From NCBI RefSeq assembly GCF_010548525.1, contig NZ_JAAGMG010000985.1:1-38622 (forward strand): a stretch of DNA of 38,622 nucleotides, written 5' to 3'. This document shows positions 7,429-16,673 of the stretch, piece after piece (the stretch's first letter is position 1; every line of letters begins with the position of its first letter). Below the pieces are notes generated by a model. That model had not been told where the DNA came from. It ran no database searches and worked only from the letters and a program-made list of their open reading frames with translations. The translations under genes and the position numbers were made by a program. The stretch is from Streptomyces sp. SID14478. GTDB lineage: Bacteria; Actinomycetota; Actinomycetes; Streptomycetales; Streptomycetaceae.

Positions 7429-9299
7429 CGACCACCGCGAACACGGCGGCGGACACCGGTGCGGCCACGGAACCGGCGGACGAGGAGGTCAGGATCCCCT
7501 CCCCCGGCGACCCGTTCGACCAGGACGACCTGCCGACGCGCAAGGGCGCGACGGGCGCGCTGCTGCGTTCCCTGCTCGCGCCGCACCGGCGCGGCGTCTG
7601 GCTGACCGTCCTCGCGCTGCTGCTGCAGCAGGCGGCCGTCCAGTCGGGACCGCTGATCGTCGCGTACGCCATCGACCGCGCGGTGCCCGCGTTCCGCACG
7701 CACGACTACGGCCCGCTGATCGCGGTCGGCGCCGGGTTCCTGCTGACGGCCTGCTGCTCGGCCGCGTTCCAGTACGCGTACGTCCAGTTCTCCGCCCGCG
7801 TCAGCCAGAACGTGCTGCTGGACCTGCGCAGCCGCATCTTCCGGCACGCGCAGGCGCTCAGTGTCGACTTCCACGACCGGTACACCTCGGGCCGCGTCAT
7901 CTCCCGGGCCACGACGGACGTCGAGTCGCTGCGCGAGCTGCTCTCCGAGGGCCTGCAGGAACTGATCAACGTGGTGCTCGCCTCGCTCTACATCACGGCC
8001 ATGCTGCTCTGGCTCGACCTGGGCATCGGCGCGGTCGCCGCGCTCTCCTTCGTCCCGCTGTCCGTCCTGATCCGGCGCTACCGGCGGCGGGCCGCGCAGG
8101 CGTACGGGGAGCGGTCCTCGGCCATCGCGGCGGTCATCGTGAAGTTCGTCGAGACGATGAACGGCATCCGGCCGGTGCGTGCGTTCCGCCGGGAGCGGGC
8201 CAACGACGCGCACTTCGCCGCCCTGAACCACCGGCACGAACGGGCCAACGGGACGGCCATGCTGGAGATGGCCCGCTACGTCGTCGTGTCCCGCCTGATC
8301 GCCAACGTGGCGGTGGCGGGCATGGTGCTGTGGGGCGCGTACCGGGTGGCGGGCGGCACGCTGGAGCTGGGCGTGCTGGCGGCCGCGGTCCTGTTCATCC
8401 GCCGCCTGTACGACCCCATCGACCGCCTGGCGATGTTCCTCAACGCCTACGAGTCCGCGGCCGCGTCCCTCAAGAAGATCTCGGGCCTGCTGGAGCAGGT
8501 GCCGTCGGTGCCGGAGCCGGCCGCGCCCCGCCCGCTGCCCGCCCCCGTCGACGAACGCCCAGGCCGGGAGGTCGAGTTCGCGGAGGTCTCCTTCGGCTAC
8601 CGCACGGGCGGCGAGGTGCTGCCGCAGTTCGCTCTGCGGCTGCCGGCCGGGCAGACGGTGGCGGTGGTCGGCTCAACGGGCGCGGGCAAGTCGACGCTGG
8701 CCAAGCTGCTCGCCCGCTTCTACGACCCCTCGCACGGGCAGGTCCTGCTCGACGGCGTCGACCTGCGCGAGCTGTCCCACGCGGACCTGCGGCGCGGGGT
8801 GGTGATGGTGACCCAGGAGGCGTTCCTGTTCTCCGGGACGGTCGCCGAGAACATCGCGATCGGCCGGCCCGAGGCGAGCCGGGAGGAGATCGAGCGGGCG
8901 GCGAAGGCGATCGGCGCCCACGACTTCATCCGCGCGCTGCCCGACGGGTACGACACGGACGTGCGCAAGCGCGGCGGCCGGATCTCGGCGGGGCAGCGCC
9001 AGTTGGTGGCCTTCGCGCGCGCCCTGCTGGCCGACCCGGCGGTGCTGATCCTCGACGAGGCGACCAGTTCCCTGGACGTGCCCGGGGAGCGGGCGGTGCA
9101 GCGGGCGATGCTCACGGTGCTGCGCGGCCGCACCGCGGTGGTGATCGCGCACCGCCTGTCGACGGTGGAGATCGCGGACCGGGTCCTGGTGATGGAGCAC
9201 GGCCGGATCGTCGAGGACGGCTCCCCGGCCGAACTCATCGCGGGGACGGGCTCGTTCGCCGAGCTGCACCGGGCGTGGCGGGAGAGCTTGGTGGGGTGA
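7425..9299 (+). CDS. ABC exporter half-transporter, catalytic-site subunit
   Basis: The protein is 624 aa. A ~45-residue polar N-terminus precedes the six-helix membrane domain (~45-345) and the nucleotide-binding domain. The latter has Walker A GSTGAGKST, Q loop Gln464 (MVTQEAFLF), catalytic Glu545 in LILDEATSSLD and H loop VIAHRLSTV. These are canonical, but the signature is ISAGQ (520-524) rather than LSGGQ. In the heterodimer this altered signature faces the degenerate Walker B of the partner, leaving one fully competent ATP site. The start overlaps the upstream stop by 4 bp, which supports stoichiometric synthesis. Confidence 0.95.
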   Translation: MTTTANTAADTGAATEPADEEVRIPSPGDPFDQDDLPTRKGATGALLRSLLAPHRRGVWLTVLALLLQQAAVQSGPLIVAYAIDRAVPAFRTHDYGPLIAVGAGFLLTACCSAAFQYAYVQFSARVSQNVLLDLRSRIFRHAQALSVDFHDRYTSGRVISRATTDVESLRELLSEGLQELINVVLASLYITAMLLWLDLGIGAVAALSFVPLSVLIRRYRRRAAQAYGERSSAIAAVIVKFVETMNGIRPVRAFRRERANDAHFAALNHRHERANGTAMLEMARYVVVSRLIANVAVAGMVLWGAYRVAGGTLELGVLAAAVLFIRRLYDPIDRLAMFLNAYESAAASLKKISGLLEQVPSVPEPAAPRPLPAPVDERPGREVEFAEVSFGYRTGGEVLPQFALRLPAGQTVAVVGSTGAGKSTLAKLLARFYDPSHGQVLLDGVDLRELSHADLRRGVVMVTQEAFLFSGTVAENIAIGRPEASREEIERAAKAIGAHDFIRALPDGYDTDVRKRGGRISAGQRQLVAFARALLADPAVLILDEATSSLDVPGERAVQRAMLTVLRGRTAVVIAHRLSTVEIADRVLVMEHGRIVEDGSPAELIAGTGSFAELHRAWRESLVG

Positions 9300-9301
9300 C
9301 A

Positions 9302-9415
9302 CCCGCCACTTCCCGCGACGCCCGCCCCTTCCCGTGACATCCGCCCCTTCCCGCGACGCCCGCCCCTTCCCGTGACATCCGCCCCTTCCCGCGACGCCCG
9401 CCCCTTCCCGTGACG
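9302..9415. repeat. Six tandem 19-bp units (three 38-bp repeats)
   Basis: Starting two bases after the exporter stop, the unit CCCGCCCCTTCCCGTGACA alternates with TCCGCCCCTTCCCGCGACG. There are six 19-bp units with no indels and few substitutions; the first unit carries an extra A in the C-run. The period is 38 bp when the two variants are taken together. The strand is strongly C-rich on plus and G-rich on minus. No protein was recognised in either strand. It could be a replication-slippage array or a transcript 3' end. Confidence 0.9.
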
Positions 9416-9425
9416 TCCGGGGCGC

Positions 9426-9476
9426 CGGACGACGTCCACGGCCGCCATGGACGGACGACGTCCTGGCCGCCATGGA
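9426..9476. repeat. Two 25/26-bp direct repeats
   Basis: CGGACGACGTCC-(AC or T)-GGCCGCCATGGA occurs at 9426-9451 and again directly at 9452-9476, differing only at the central one or two bases. It adjoins the 19-bp array and adds to the repeat-rich nature of this spacer. Confidence 0.8.
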
Positions 9477-9818
9477 CGCCCCGTACGGGGACGGGAACGG
9501 GGTCGCCGAACTGCGCGCGCAGGGCGCGGCGTTGGAGGCAGCTGCGTCGGTCGCGTGCGGCGGGGTCCGGGGTCCGGGAGCGCCGGGCGGTGAAAAGCAG
9601 CCACGTGCTCCGTGGGGCCCCGGCGCCGACGCGCCGACCCGACGCGTCTGCCCCGCCCCGGCCGCACCACCGGACCCATCCGTTCCGGACGCCGGGCAGC
9701 TCCGTCCCGGGCCGCGTCCCCCGAGGTGGGCGGGGACTTCCCGGGCCGGTTCGCACACCCGTGCAGGTCACCAGGGGGCGGCTCCGCATAACGAACACGG
9801 CCCTCCGCGCACCGGACC

Positions 9819-9833
9819 GAATCCGGCCAACCT
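9819..9833 (+). promoter_or_regulatory. Motif shared by both metalloprotease upstream regions (copy 1)
   Basis: GAATCCGGCCAACCT lies ~210 bp before the first M4 protease start. Nearly the same sequence (one extra T) precedes the second protease. Surrounding sequence is not conserved, so this could be a regulator site or promoter element. Its function is inferred only from position and recurrence. Confidence 0.4.
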
Positions 9834-10042
9834 ATTGATGCGCCCCTGACAGACAGCGTTCTCTGCTGCCACTCTTCCCCACGGCCGCCGCACAGCCGCC
9901 CCACAGCACCCGGGCGACGCGGCCACAGCACCTGCTTCATGCGTCACCGCACCGCCTGCTCTGCGTTCTGCCCGGACGGCCACCCGCCGTGCGGTCCCCA
10001 CTGGTCGCGCAACCACCGCGGCCATGCAGAAGGAGTCACGCG

Positions 10043-12121
10043 TTGAGAAGCACCTCCACCTCTCACAGACGCCGCGCCACCGCCGCCGCGGCCGTCGGAG
10101 CCGTCACCGCCCTGCTCGCCGTCGCGTTCCAGTCGGGTCCGGCCACCGCGGCCGACGCCCGGGACGCGAACCCGGCGGCACAGGCCACCGCGAACGCCAC
10201 CCGCGGTGCCGACCCGGGCGCCCTGCCGGTGAAGCTCTCCCCCGCCAAGCGCGCCGCGCTGCTGCGCGCGGCGAACACCACGAAGGCGAAGGCCGACACC
10301 GCGAAGGACCTGGGCCTCGGCACCCAGGAGAAACTCGTCGTACGGGACGTGCTGCAGGACCAGGACGGCACGACGCACACCCGCTACGAGCGGACGTACG
10401 CCGGGCTGCCGGTCCTCGGTGGTGACCTGATCGTCGACACGGCCAAGTCCGGCGCCGAACAAGGCGTGACGAAGGCGTCGAAGGCCCAGCTCAAGGGCGT
10501 CGACACGACCGCCGACGTCAAGCCGGCCACCGCCGAGGCCCAGGCGCTGAAGCTGGCGAAGGCCGACGGTTCGCAGAAGACCGCGGCCGACCGCGCGCCG
10601 CGCAAGGTCGTGTGGCTGGGCCAGGGCGCGGCCAAGGGCCGGCCCACGCTCGCGTACGAGACGGTGGTCGGCGGCCTCCAGGACGACGGCACGCCGAACG
10701 AGCTGCACGTCATCACCGACGCCGCCTCCGGCAAGAAGCTGCACGAGTGGCAGGCCATCGAGAACGGCACCGGCAACACGCAGTACAGCGGCAGCGTCCC
10801 GCTGAACACCTCGCAGTCGGGATCGACGTACACGCTCAACGACACGACGCGCGGCGGGCACAAGACGTACAACCTGAACCACGGCACGTCCGGGACGGGC
10901 ACGCTCTACTCCGGCCCCGACGACTCGTGGGGCAACGGCAACCCCACCAACACCGAGACGGCCGCCGCCGACGCGCACTACGGTGCCGCGCTGACGTGGG
11001 ACTACTATAAGAACGTGCACGGCCGCACGGGCATCCGCGGGGACGGTGTCGGTGCGTACAGCCGGGTGCACTACGGCAACAACTACGTCAACGCGTTCTG
11101 GGACGACAGCTGCTTCTGCATGACGTACGGGGACGGCACCAGCAACACGCACCCGCTCACGTCGATCGACGTGGCCGCGCACGAGATGACGCACGGCGTC
11201 ACCTCGAACACCGCGGGCCTCAACTACAGCGGTGAGTCGGGCGGCCTGAACGAGGCCACCTCCGACATCTTCGCCGCGGCCGTCGAGTTCTACGCCAACA
11301 ACCCGTCCGACCCGGGTGACTACCTCGTCGGCGAGAAGATCAACATCAACGGCGACGGCACCCCGCTGCGCTACATGGACAAGCCGAGCAAGGACGGCGC
11401 GTCCAAGGACGCCTGGTACTCCGGCCTCGGCGGCGTCGACGTGCACTACTCGTCGGGCCCGGCGAACCACTTCTTCTACCTGCTCAGCGAGGGCAGCGGG
11501 GCGAAGGTCGTCAACGGCACGAGCTACGACTCGCCGACCTCCGACGGTCTGCCCGTCACCGGCATCGGCCGGGACAAGGCGGCGCTGATCTGGTTCAAGG
11601 CGCTCACCACGAAGTTCACGTCGACGACGAACTACGCCGGTGCGCGCACCGGTGCGCTCGCGGCGGCCGGTGAGCTGTACGGGACCACGTCCACCGAGTA
11701 CAAGGCCGTGCAGGACGCGTTCGCCGCGATCAACGTCGGCGCCCGCTCCGGCGGCGGCGACCCGGGCACCGGCAAGACGTTCACGAACGACGCCAACGTG
11801 AACATCCCCGACTCGCCCGGCGCGGCGGTCACCTCCTCCGTCACGGTCTCCGGCATCGCCGGCAAGGCGCCGTCCACGCTGAAGGTCGGCGTCGACATCG
11901 TGCACACCTGGAGCGGTGACCTGCAGGTCGACCTGGTCGGCCCGAGCGGGAAGTCGTACCGGCTGCACTCCTCCGTGTACGACCCGACGCCCAACATCCA
12001 GACCACGTACACGGTCAACGCCTCGACCGAGAACGCGAACGGTGTCTGGAAGCTGAAGGTCCAGGACCTCGGTCCGCAGGACGTGGGCTACATCAACAGC
12101 TTCAAGCTGACGTTCCCGTAG
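10043..12121 (+). CDS. Secreted M4 (thermolysin-like) metalloprotease with C-terminal P domain
   Basis: I chose the TTG at 10043 (692 aa) because AAGGAG sits 7 nt before it and it opens directly into a signal peptide (RSTSTSHRRR, hydrophobic core, ATAADA). A fungalysin/thermolysin propeptide (~75-230) contains the LVVRDVLQDQDGTTHTRYER segment. The peptidase has zinc site HEMTH (His380, Glu381, His384) and third ligand Glu404 in GGLNEATSD, exactly 20 residues on as in thermolysin. The catalytic histidine region is VDVHYSSGPANH. Residues ~575-692 form a proprotein-convertase P domain (VDIVHTWSGDLQVDLVGPSG). It is an extracellular neutral protease and a tandem paralog of the next gene, which lacks the P domain. 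Confidence 0.95.
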   Translation: MRSTSTSHRRRATAAAAVGAVTALLAVAFQSGPATAADARDANPAAQATANATRGADPGALPVKLSPAKRAALLRAANTTKAKADTAKDLGLGTQEKLVVRDVLQDQDGTTHTRYERTYAGLPVLGGDLIVDTAKSGAEQGVTKASKAQLKGVDTTADVKPATAEAQALKLAKADGSQKTAADRAPRKVVWLGQGAAKGRPTLAYETVVGGLQDDGTPNELHVITDAASGKKLHEWQAIENGTGNTQYSGSVPLNTSQSGSTYTLNDTTRGGHKTYNLNHGTSGTGTLYSGPDDSWGNGNPTNTETAAADAHYGAALTWDYYKNVHGRTGIRGDGVGAYSRVHYGNNYVNAFWDDSCFCMTYGDGTSNTHPLTSIDVAAHEMTHGVTSNTAGLNYSGESGGLNEATSDIFAAAVEFYANNPSDPGDYLVGEKININGDGTPLRYMDKPSKDGASKDAWYSGLGGVDVHYSSGPANHFFYLLSEGSGAKVVNGTSYDSPTSDGLPVTGIGRDKAALIWFKALTTKFTSTTNYAGARTGALAAAGELYGTTSTEYKAVQDAFAAINVGARSGGGDPGTGKTFTNDANVNIPDSPGAAVTSSVTVSGIAGKAPSTLKVGVDIVHTWSGDLQVDLVGPSGKSYRLHSSVYDPTPNIQTTYTVNASTENANGVWKLKVQDLGPQDVGYINSFKLTFP

Positions 12122-12244
12122 GCACGCCTCCCCACGGCTGGGCGCGTCGCTCCGGTGGTTCAACTCCCCGGGGCGGCGCGCCCGTTCAGGCGTTCCACGA
12201 AACATTCCGTTCGCAATCCGTGCGTCAGTTTTCACTCAACGGAC

Positions 12245-12260
12245 GAATTCCGGCCAACCT
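12245..12260 (+). promoter_or_regulatory. Motif shared by both metalloprotease upstream regions (copy 2)
   Basis: GAATTCCGGCCAACCT lies 140 bp before the second M4 protease start and matches copy 1 except for one inserted T. A short direct repeat CACGTAC (11-bp period) lies just downstream at about 12266-12283. Confidence 0.4.
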
Positions 12261-12399
12261 GCGGTCACGTACATGACACGTACGGTCCTCAACTGTCAAA
12301 GTTTTCCCGCAGTGTTCGCACCGCAAGCACCACCAAGCACCATGCGTACCACCCGCACGGCAAAGCTCTCCCCCCACCACCCCACAAGGAGCTTTCTTC

Positions 12400-13965
12400 G
12401 TGAGTGCTCACATATCCCGTCGCACCTCCCTGTCCATCGCCACGGCCGTCGCCGCCGGCGCGCTGATCGCCGGGACCTTCACCGCCACCGGCGCCTCCGC
12501 CCAGCCCTCCGCCCCCGGAGCCACCCCACTGGCCCTGAGCGCCTCGGCCCGCGCGGACCTCATCAAGGACGCGAGCGCCGACACCGCGCAGACGGCCAAG
12601 GAGTTGAAGCTCGACTCCAAGGAGAAGCTCGTCGTCCGCGACGTGGTCAAGGACCACGACGGTGCGACCCACACCCGCTACGAGCGCACCTACGACGGCC
12701 TCCCGGTCCTCGGCGGCGACCTGGTCGTGCACGAGAGCAAGACCGGCAAGCGCGAGGGCGTCACCAAGGCCACGTCGAAGTCGATCGACGTCGCGACCAC
12801 CGGTGCCTCCCTCAAGGCGGCCCCCTCCGGCGCCCGCAAGGTCGTCTGGGCGGCGACCGGCACGCCGAGACTCGCGTACGAGAAGGTCGTGAAGTCCACC
12901 AAGAAGGACGGCACGCCCAGCCGGCTGCACGTGATCACCGACGCCGCGAGCGGCAAGAAGATCACCCAGTTCGACGAGATCAAGACCGGCACCGGCGAGT
13001 CCGAGTACAGCGGCACCGTGGAGCTCGGGACGACCAAGTCCGGCTCCACCTACAACCTCACGGACGGCGGCCGCGGCGGCCACTCCACGTACAACCTCAA
13101 GAACGGCTCGTCCGGCAAGGGCACGCTGTTCACCGACGCCGACGACAAGTGGGGCGACGGCACGGTCAACGACCCGGCCACGGCCGGCGTCGACGCCGCC
13201 TACGGCGCCGCGGAGACCTGGGACTACTACAAGGAAGTCTTCGGCCGCAGCGGCATCAACGGCGACGGCAAGGGCGCCTACTCCCGCGTCCACTACGGCA
13301 ACGCGTACGTCAACGCGTTCTGGGACGACAGCTGCTTCTGCATGACGTACGGCGACGGCGAGGGCAACAAGAACCCGCTGACCGCCCTCGACGTGGCCGC
13401 GCACGAGATGAGCCACGGCGTCACCGCGGCGACCGCGGGCCTCATCTACAGCGGTGAGTCCGGCGGCCTGAACGAGGCCACGTCCGACATCTTCGGCACC
13501 TCGGTCGAGTTCTACGCCAACAACAGCAAGGACGTCGGCGACTACCTCATCGGCGAAGAGATCGACATCAACGGCGACGGCTCCCCGCTGCGCTACATGG
13601 ACAAGCCGAGCAAGGACGGCGCCTCGCTCGACGCCTGGAAGAGCGGCGCGGGCAACGTCGACGTGCACTACTCGTCCGGCATCGCGAACCACTTCTTCTA
13701 CCTGCTCAGCGAGGGCAGCGGCAAGAAGACGATCAACGGCGTCGCCTACGACTCCCCCACCTCCGACGGCTCGACCGTCACGGGGATCGGCCGTGACAAG
13801 GCCGAGCAGATCTGGTTCAAGGCGCTCACGACGTACTTCACGTCGAGCACCAACTACGCGGCGGCGCGCACCGGCACGCTCAGCGCGGCGAAGGACCTGT
13901 ACGGCGCCGACTCGGCGGAGTACAAGGCCGTGGCCGCGGCGTGGGCGGGCGTGAACGTCAAGTAG
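12400..13965 (+). CDS. Secreted M4 (thermolysin-like) metalloprotease
   Basis: The protein is 521 aa with a GTG start, and AAGGAG lies 8 nt upstream. The signal peptide is SAHISRRTSLSIATAVAAGALIAG-like, ending near ASAQP. The propeptide (~45-190) carries LVVRDVVKDHDGATHTRYER. The zinc site is HEMSH (His335, Glu336, His339) with Glu359 as third ligand, and the catalytic His region is VDVHYSSGIANH. It ends right after the peptidase domain, so it lacks the P domain of its upstream neighbour. The two proteins are closely alike through propeptide and catalytic domain, which indicates a tandem duplication. It is an extracellular neutral protease, presumably serving nutrient recovery. Confidence 0.95.
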   Translation: MSAHISRRTSLSIATAVAAGALIAGTFTATGASAQPSAPGATPLALSASARADLIKDASADTAQTAKELKLDSKEKLVVRDVVKDHDGATHTRYERTYDGLPVLGGDLVVHESKTGKREGVTKATSKSIDVATTGASLKAAPSGARKVVWAATGTPRLAYEKVVKSTKKDGTPSRLHVITDAASGKKITQFDEIKTGTGESEYSGTVELGTTKSGSTYNLTDGGRGGHSTYNLKNGSSGKGTLFTDADDKWGDGTVNDPATAGVDAAYGAAETWDYYKEVFGRSGINGDGKGAYSRVHYGNAYVNAFWDDSCFCMTYGDGEGNKNPLTALDVAAHEMSHGVTAATAGLIYSGESGGLNEATSDIFGTSVEFYANNSKDVGDYLIGEEIDINGDGSPLRYMDKPSKDGASLDAWKSGAGNVDVHYSSGIANHFFYLLSEGSGKKTINGVAYDSPTSDGSTVTGIGRDKAEQIWFKALTTYFTSSTNYAAARTGTLSAAKDLYGADSAEYKAVAAAWAGVNVK

Positions 13966-13988
13966 CAGCCAGGATCGGCCAGTCGGAC

Positions 13989-14018
13989 GGCGCCCGGACC
14001 CCTGACGGTCCGGGCGCC
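13989..14018. terminator. Strong hairpin between convergent genes
   Basis: GGCGCCCGGACC and GGTCCGGGCGCC form a perfect 12-bp stem with a 6-nt loop. It sits in the 67-bp gap between the protease and convergent glgP. There is no long T run, as is usual for Streptomyces terminators. It could serve both strands. Confidence 0.8.
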
Positions 14019-14032
14019 TTCGCGTCCCGGGC

Positions 14033-16660
14033 TCAGCGCATCAGCACGCCGGCGCCCTCCCCCACCGCCTCCGACGGCACGGTCACGAGTCCCGCCTCGG
14101 CCGCCGAGGTGAGCAGCCGGTGCGTGGGCAGAATGCGGACCGTGTAGCCGTAGGGGCCCGTGCGGTCCAGGGCGAGGGGCCCCTCGTAGGACCAGCGGCC
14201 CGTCTCGTCCGGGCCCGCGACCGGTTTCAGCGGGACCGTGACGGCCTCCGCGATGCTGTCCTCGGCATCGACGCGGCCCGCGACCGCCTGGACGTCCACG
14301 TCGTCGGGGGCCAGGTCACCGAGGGCCACCCGCACGTGCAGCGCGAGCGTCGCCCCCAGCTCGGCCGTGGCCGCCGACGCCTCGACGTGGTCGACCGCGA
14401 CGCGGGGCCAGGCCGCCCGCACCCGGGCCTTCCACGCCGCCAACTCCCGTGCCGCGTCCGGGTTCAGGGCCCGGTCGGCGCGGGCCGCCGGGGCGTACAG
14501 CTTCTCGACGTACTCGCGGACCATGCGGCCCGCCAGGACCTTCGGGCCGAGGTGCGTGAGCGTCTGGCGGACCATCTCGATCCAGCGGTCGGGCAGTCCG
14601 TCCCTGCCCTGCTCGTAGAAGCGGGGGGCCACCCGGCGCTCCAGCAGGTCGTAGAGCGCGGCGGCCTCCAGGTCGTCGCGCCGGTGCTCGTCGGTCGCCG
14701 TGCCGTCGGCGGTGGGGATCGCCCAGCCGAAGTCCGGCGCGAACCACTCGTCCCACCAGCCGTCCAGGACCGAGAGGTTGAGGCAGCCGTTCAGGGCGGC
14801 CTTCATGCCGGAGGTACCGCAGGCCTCCAGCGGCCTGAGCGGGTTGTTGAGCCAGATGTCGCAGCCGGGGTAGAGCTTCTGCGCCATCGCCATCCCGTAG
14901 TCGGGCAGGAACACGATGCGGTGGCGCACCCGCGGGTCGTCGGTGAAGCGGACCAGTTCCTGGACGAGGCGCTTGCCGCCGTCGTCGGCGGGGTGCGCCT
15001 TGCCCGCGACGACGATCTGCACGGGCCGCTCCTCGTCGAGGAGCAGCCGCATCAGCCGGTCCGGGTCGCGCAGCATCAGCGTGAGCCTCTTGTACGAGGG
15101 GACCCGCCGCGCGAACCCGATGGTCAGCACGTCCGGGTCCAACACGCCGTCTATCCAGCCGAGTTCGGCCGCTCCGGCGCCGCGCTGGCGCCAGGAGGCG
15201 GCGAGCCGTGCGCGTACCTCCTCGACGAGCCGGCCGCGCAGCGTGCGGCGCAGGTCCCAGATGTCCCGGTCCGGGATCTCGCCGACCGCGTCCCAGCGGT
15301 CCGAGCCGCCGACCGACAGGGCGTCCTCGGTGCGCCGCTCCCCCATCTGCCGGGCGCCGAGCCGGAAGACCTCCGGGGCGACCCACGTCGGCGCGTGCAC
15401 CCCGTTGGTCACCGAGGTGATCGGCACCTCCTCCGGGTCGAAGCCCGGCCACAGTCCGGAGAACATCTTCCGGCTCACGGCGCCGTGCAGCGTGGAGACG
15501 CCGTTGGCGCGCTGGGCGAGGCGCAGCCCCATCACCGCCATGTTGAAGACGTTGGGGTCGCCGCCCGGGTACGTCTCCATGCCCAGCCCAAGGATCTGCT
15601 GCACGTCGATGCCGGGCAGTTCGGCGTCGTGGCCGAAGTGTCGGGCGAGGAGTTCGCGGTCGAAGCGGTCGATGCCGGCGGGGACCGGCGTGTGCGTGGT
15701 GAAGACGGTGCCGGCCCGGACGGCCTCCAGCGCGGAGTCGAAGTCCAGTCCCTGCGTGGCCAGTTCGGCGATGCGCTCCACTCCGAGGAACCCGGCGTGC
15801 CCCTCGTTCGTGTGGAACACCTCGGGGGCCGGGTGCCCGGTGATCCGGCAGTACGCGCGCACGGCCCGCACCCCGCCGATGCCGAGCAGCATCTCCTGGA
15901 GCAGCCGGTGCTCGCTCCCGCCCCCGTACAGCCGGTCGGTCACCTCGCGTTCGTGCGCGCCGTTCTCCTCGACGTCGGAGTCCAGCATCAGCAGCGGGAC
16001 GCGGCCGACCTGTGCCAGCCAGACCCGGGCGAGCAGCCGCTGTCCGCCGGGCAGCGCGATCCCGACGTGCGCCGGGGTCCCGTCGCTCTCCCGCAGCAGG
16101 CCCAGCGGCAGCTCGTTCGGGTCGATGACCGGGTACGTCTCCTGCTGCCAGCCGTCCCGGGACAGCGACTGCCGGAAGTAGCCGTGCCGGTACAGCAGCC
16201 CCACGCCGATGAGCGGGACGCCGAGGTCGCTGGCCGCTTTCAGGTGGTCCCCGGCGAGGATGCCGAGGCCGCCCGAGTACTGCGGCAGCGCGGCCGTGAC
16301 GCCGAACTCGGGTGAGAAGTAGGCGACGGCGGACGGGAGTTCGCCCGGTGCGGACTGCTGGGCCCGTGTCTGGTACCAGCGGTCGTCGTGCAGATAGCCG
16401 CGCAGGTCGTCGGCGACCTCGCTGAGGCGGGCCAGGAAGGCTTCGTCGGCGGCGAGTTCGGCGAGCCGGGCGGGTGGCACGCTCCCGAGCAGTCGCATCG
16501 GGTCGCCGTCGCAGGCGGTCCAGCGCTCCGGGTCGACGGCGGCGAACAGGTCACGGGTGCCGGCGTGCCACGACCAGCGCAGGTTGCGCGCCAGTTCCTG
16601 GAGCGGGGCGAGCGGTTCGGGCAGGACCGGGCGGACGGTGAAACGACGGATGGCCTTCAC
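14033..16660 (-). CDS. glgP: Alpha-glucan (glycogen) phosphorylase, GT35
   Basis: The protein is 875 aa with a GTG start; AAAGGGG lies upstream within a 20-bp repeat. It releases glucose 1-phosphate from alpha-1,4-glucans using pyridoxal phosphate. The N-terminal domain (~1-115, DUF3417: FTVRPVLPEPLAPLQELARN, RWSWH) marks the actinobacterial alpha-glucan phosphorylase type. Next are EFGVTAALPQYSGGLGILAGDHLK, HTNEGHAGF, FTTHTPVPAGID and TSVTNGVHAPTW. The cofactor-binding lysine is expected in ACGTSGMKAALNG near the C-terminal third, followed by DGWWDEW. It is divergent from the 16.85-20 kb genes and lies ~3.5 kb from glgE, so it belongs functionally with the alpha-glucan cluster (mobilisation branch). 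Confidence 0.96.
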   Translation of the reverse strand: MKAIRRFTVRPVLPEPLAPLQELARNLRWSWHAGTRDLFAAVDPERWTACDGDPMRLLGSVPPARLAELAADEAFLARLSEVADDLRGYLHDDRWYQTRAQQSAPGELPSAVAYFSPEFGVTAALPQYSGGLGILAGDHLKAASDLGVPLIGVGLLYRHGYFRQSLSRDGWQQETYPVIDPNELPLGLLRESDGTPAHVGIALPGGQRLLARVWLAQVGRVPLLMLDSDVEENGAHEREVTDRLYGGGSEHRLLQEMLLGIGGVRAVRAYCRITGHPAPEVFHTNEGHAGFLGVERIAELATQGLDFDSALEAVRAGTVFTTHTPVPAGIDRFDRELLARHFGHDAELPGIDVQQILGLGMETYPGGDPNVFNMAVMGLRLAQRANGVSTLHGAVSRKMFSGLWPGFDPEEVPITSVTNGVHAPTWVAPEVFRLGARQMGERRTEDALSVGGSDRWDAVGEIPDRDIWDLRRTLRGRLVEEVRARLAASWRQRGAGAAELGWIDGVLDPDVLTIGFARRVPSYKRLTLMLRDPDRLMRLLLDEERPVQIVVAGKAHPADDGGKRLVQELVRFTDDPRVRHRIVFLPDYGMAMAQKLYPGCDIWLNNPLRPLEACGTSGMKAALNGCLNLSVLDGWWDEWFAPDFGWAIPTADGTATDEHRRDDLEAAALYDLLERRVAPRFYEQGRDGLPDRWIEMVRQTLTHLGPKVLAGRMVREYVEKLYAPAARADRALNPDAARELAAWKARVRAAWPRVAVDHVEASAATAELGATLALHVRVALGDLAPDDVDVQAVAGRVDAEDSIAEAVTVPLKPVAGPDETGRWSYEGPLALDRTGPYGYTVRILPTHRLLTSAAEAGLVTVPSEAVGEGAGVLMR

Positions 16661-16673
16661 GATCCGGTTCCCC

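Larger units (their letters stand above)
9300..10042. other. Gene-free spacer of 743 bp
   Basis: Between the exporter and the first metalloprotease I see the two repeat blocks at its left end, a motif shared with the next protease gene (9819-9833) and the protease ribosome site at its right end. Long open frames exist on both strands but have arginine/proline-rich, non-conserved composition typical of shadow frames. I support no gene here. Confidence 0.6.

Noticed and set aside
9235..9940. Long open frames on both strands in the spacer after the exporter
   Set aside because: They read through the tandem repeats, are rich in Arg, Gly and Pro, and show no recognisable domain or ribosome site.
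9989..10042. Earlier in-frame start for the first metalloprotease
   Set aside because: The TTG at 10043 has AAGGAG at the right distance and begins a proper signal peptide; the earlier residues do not fit one.
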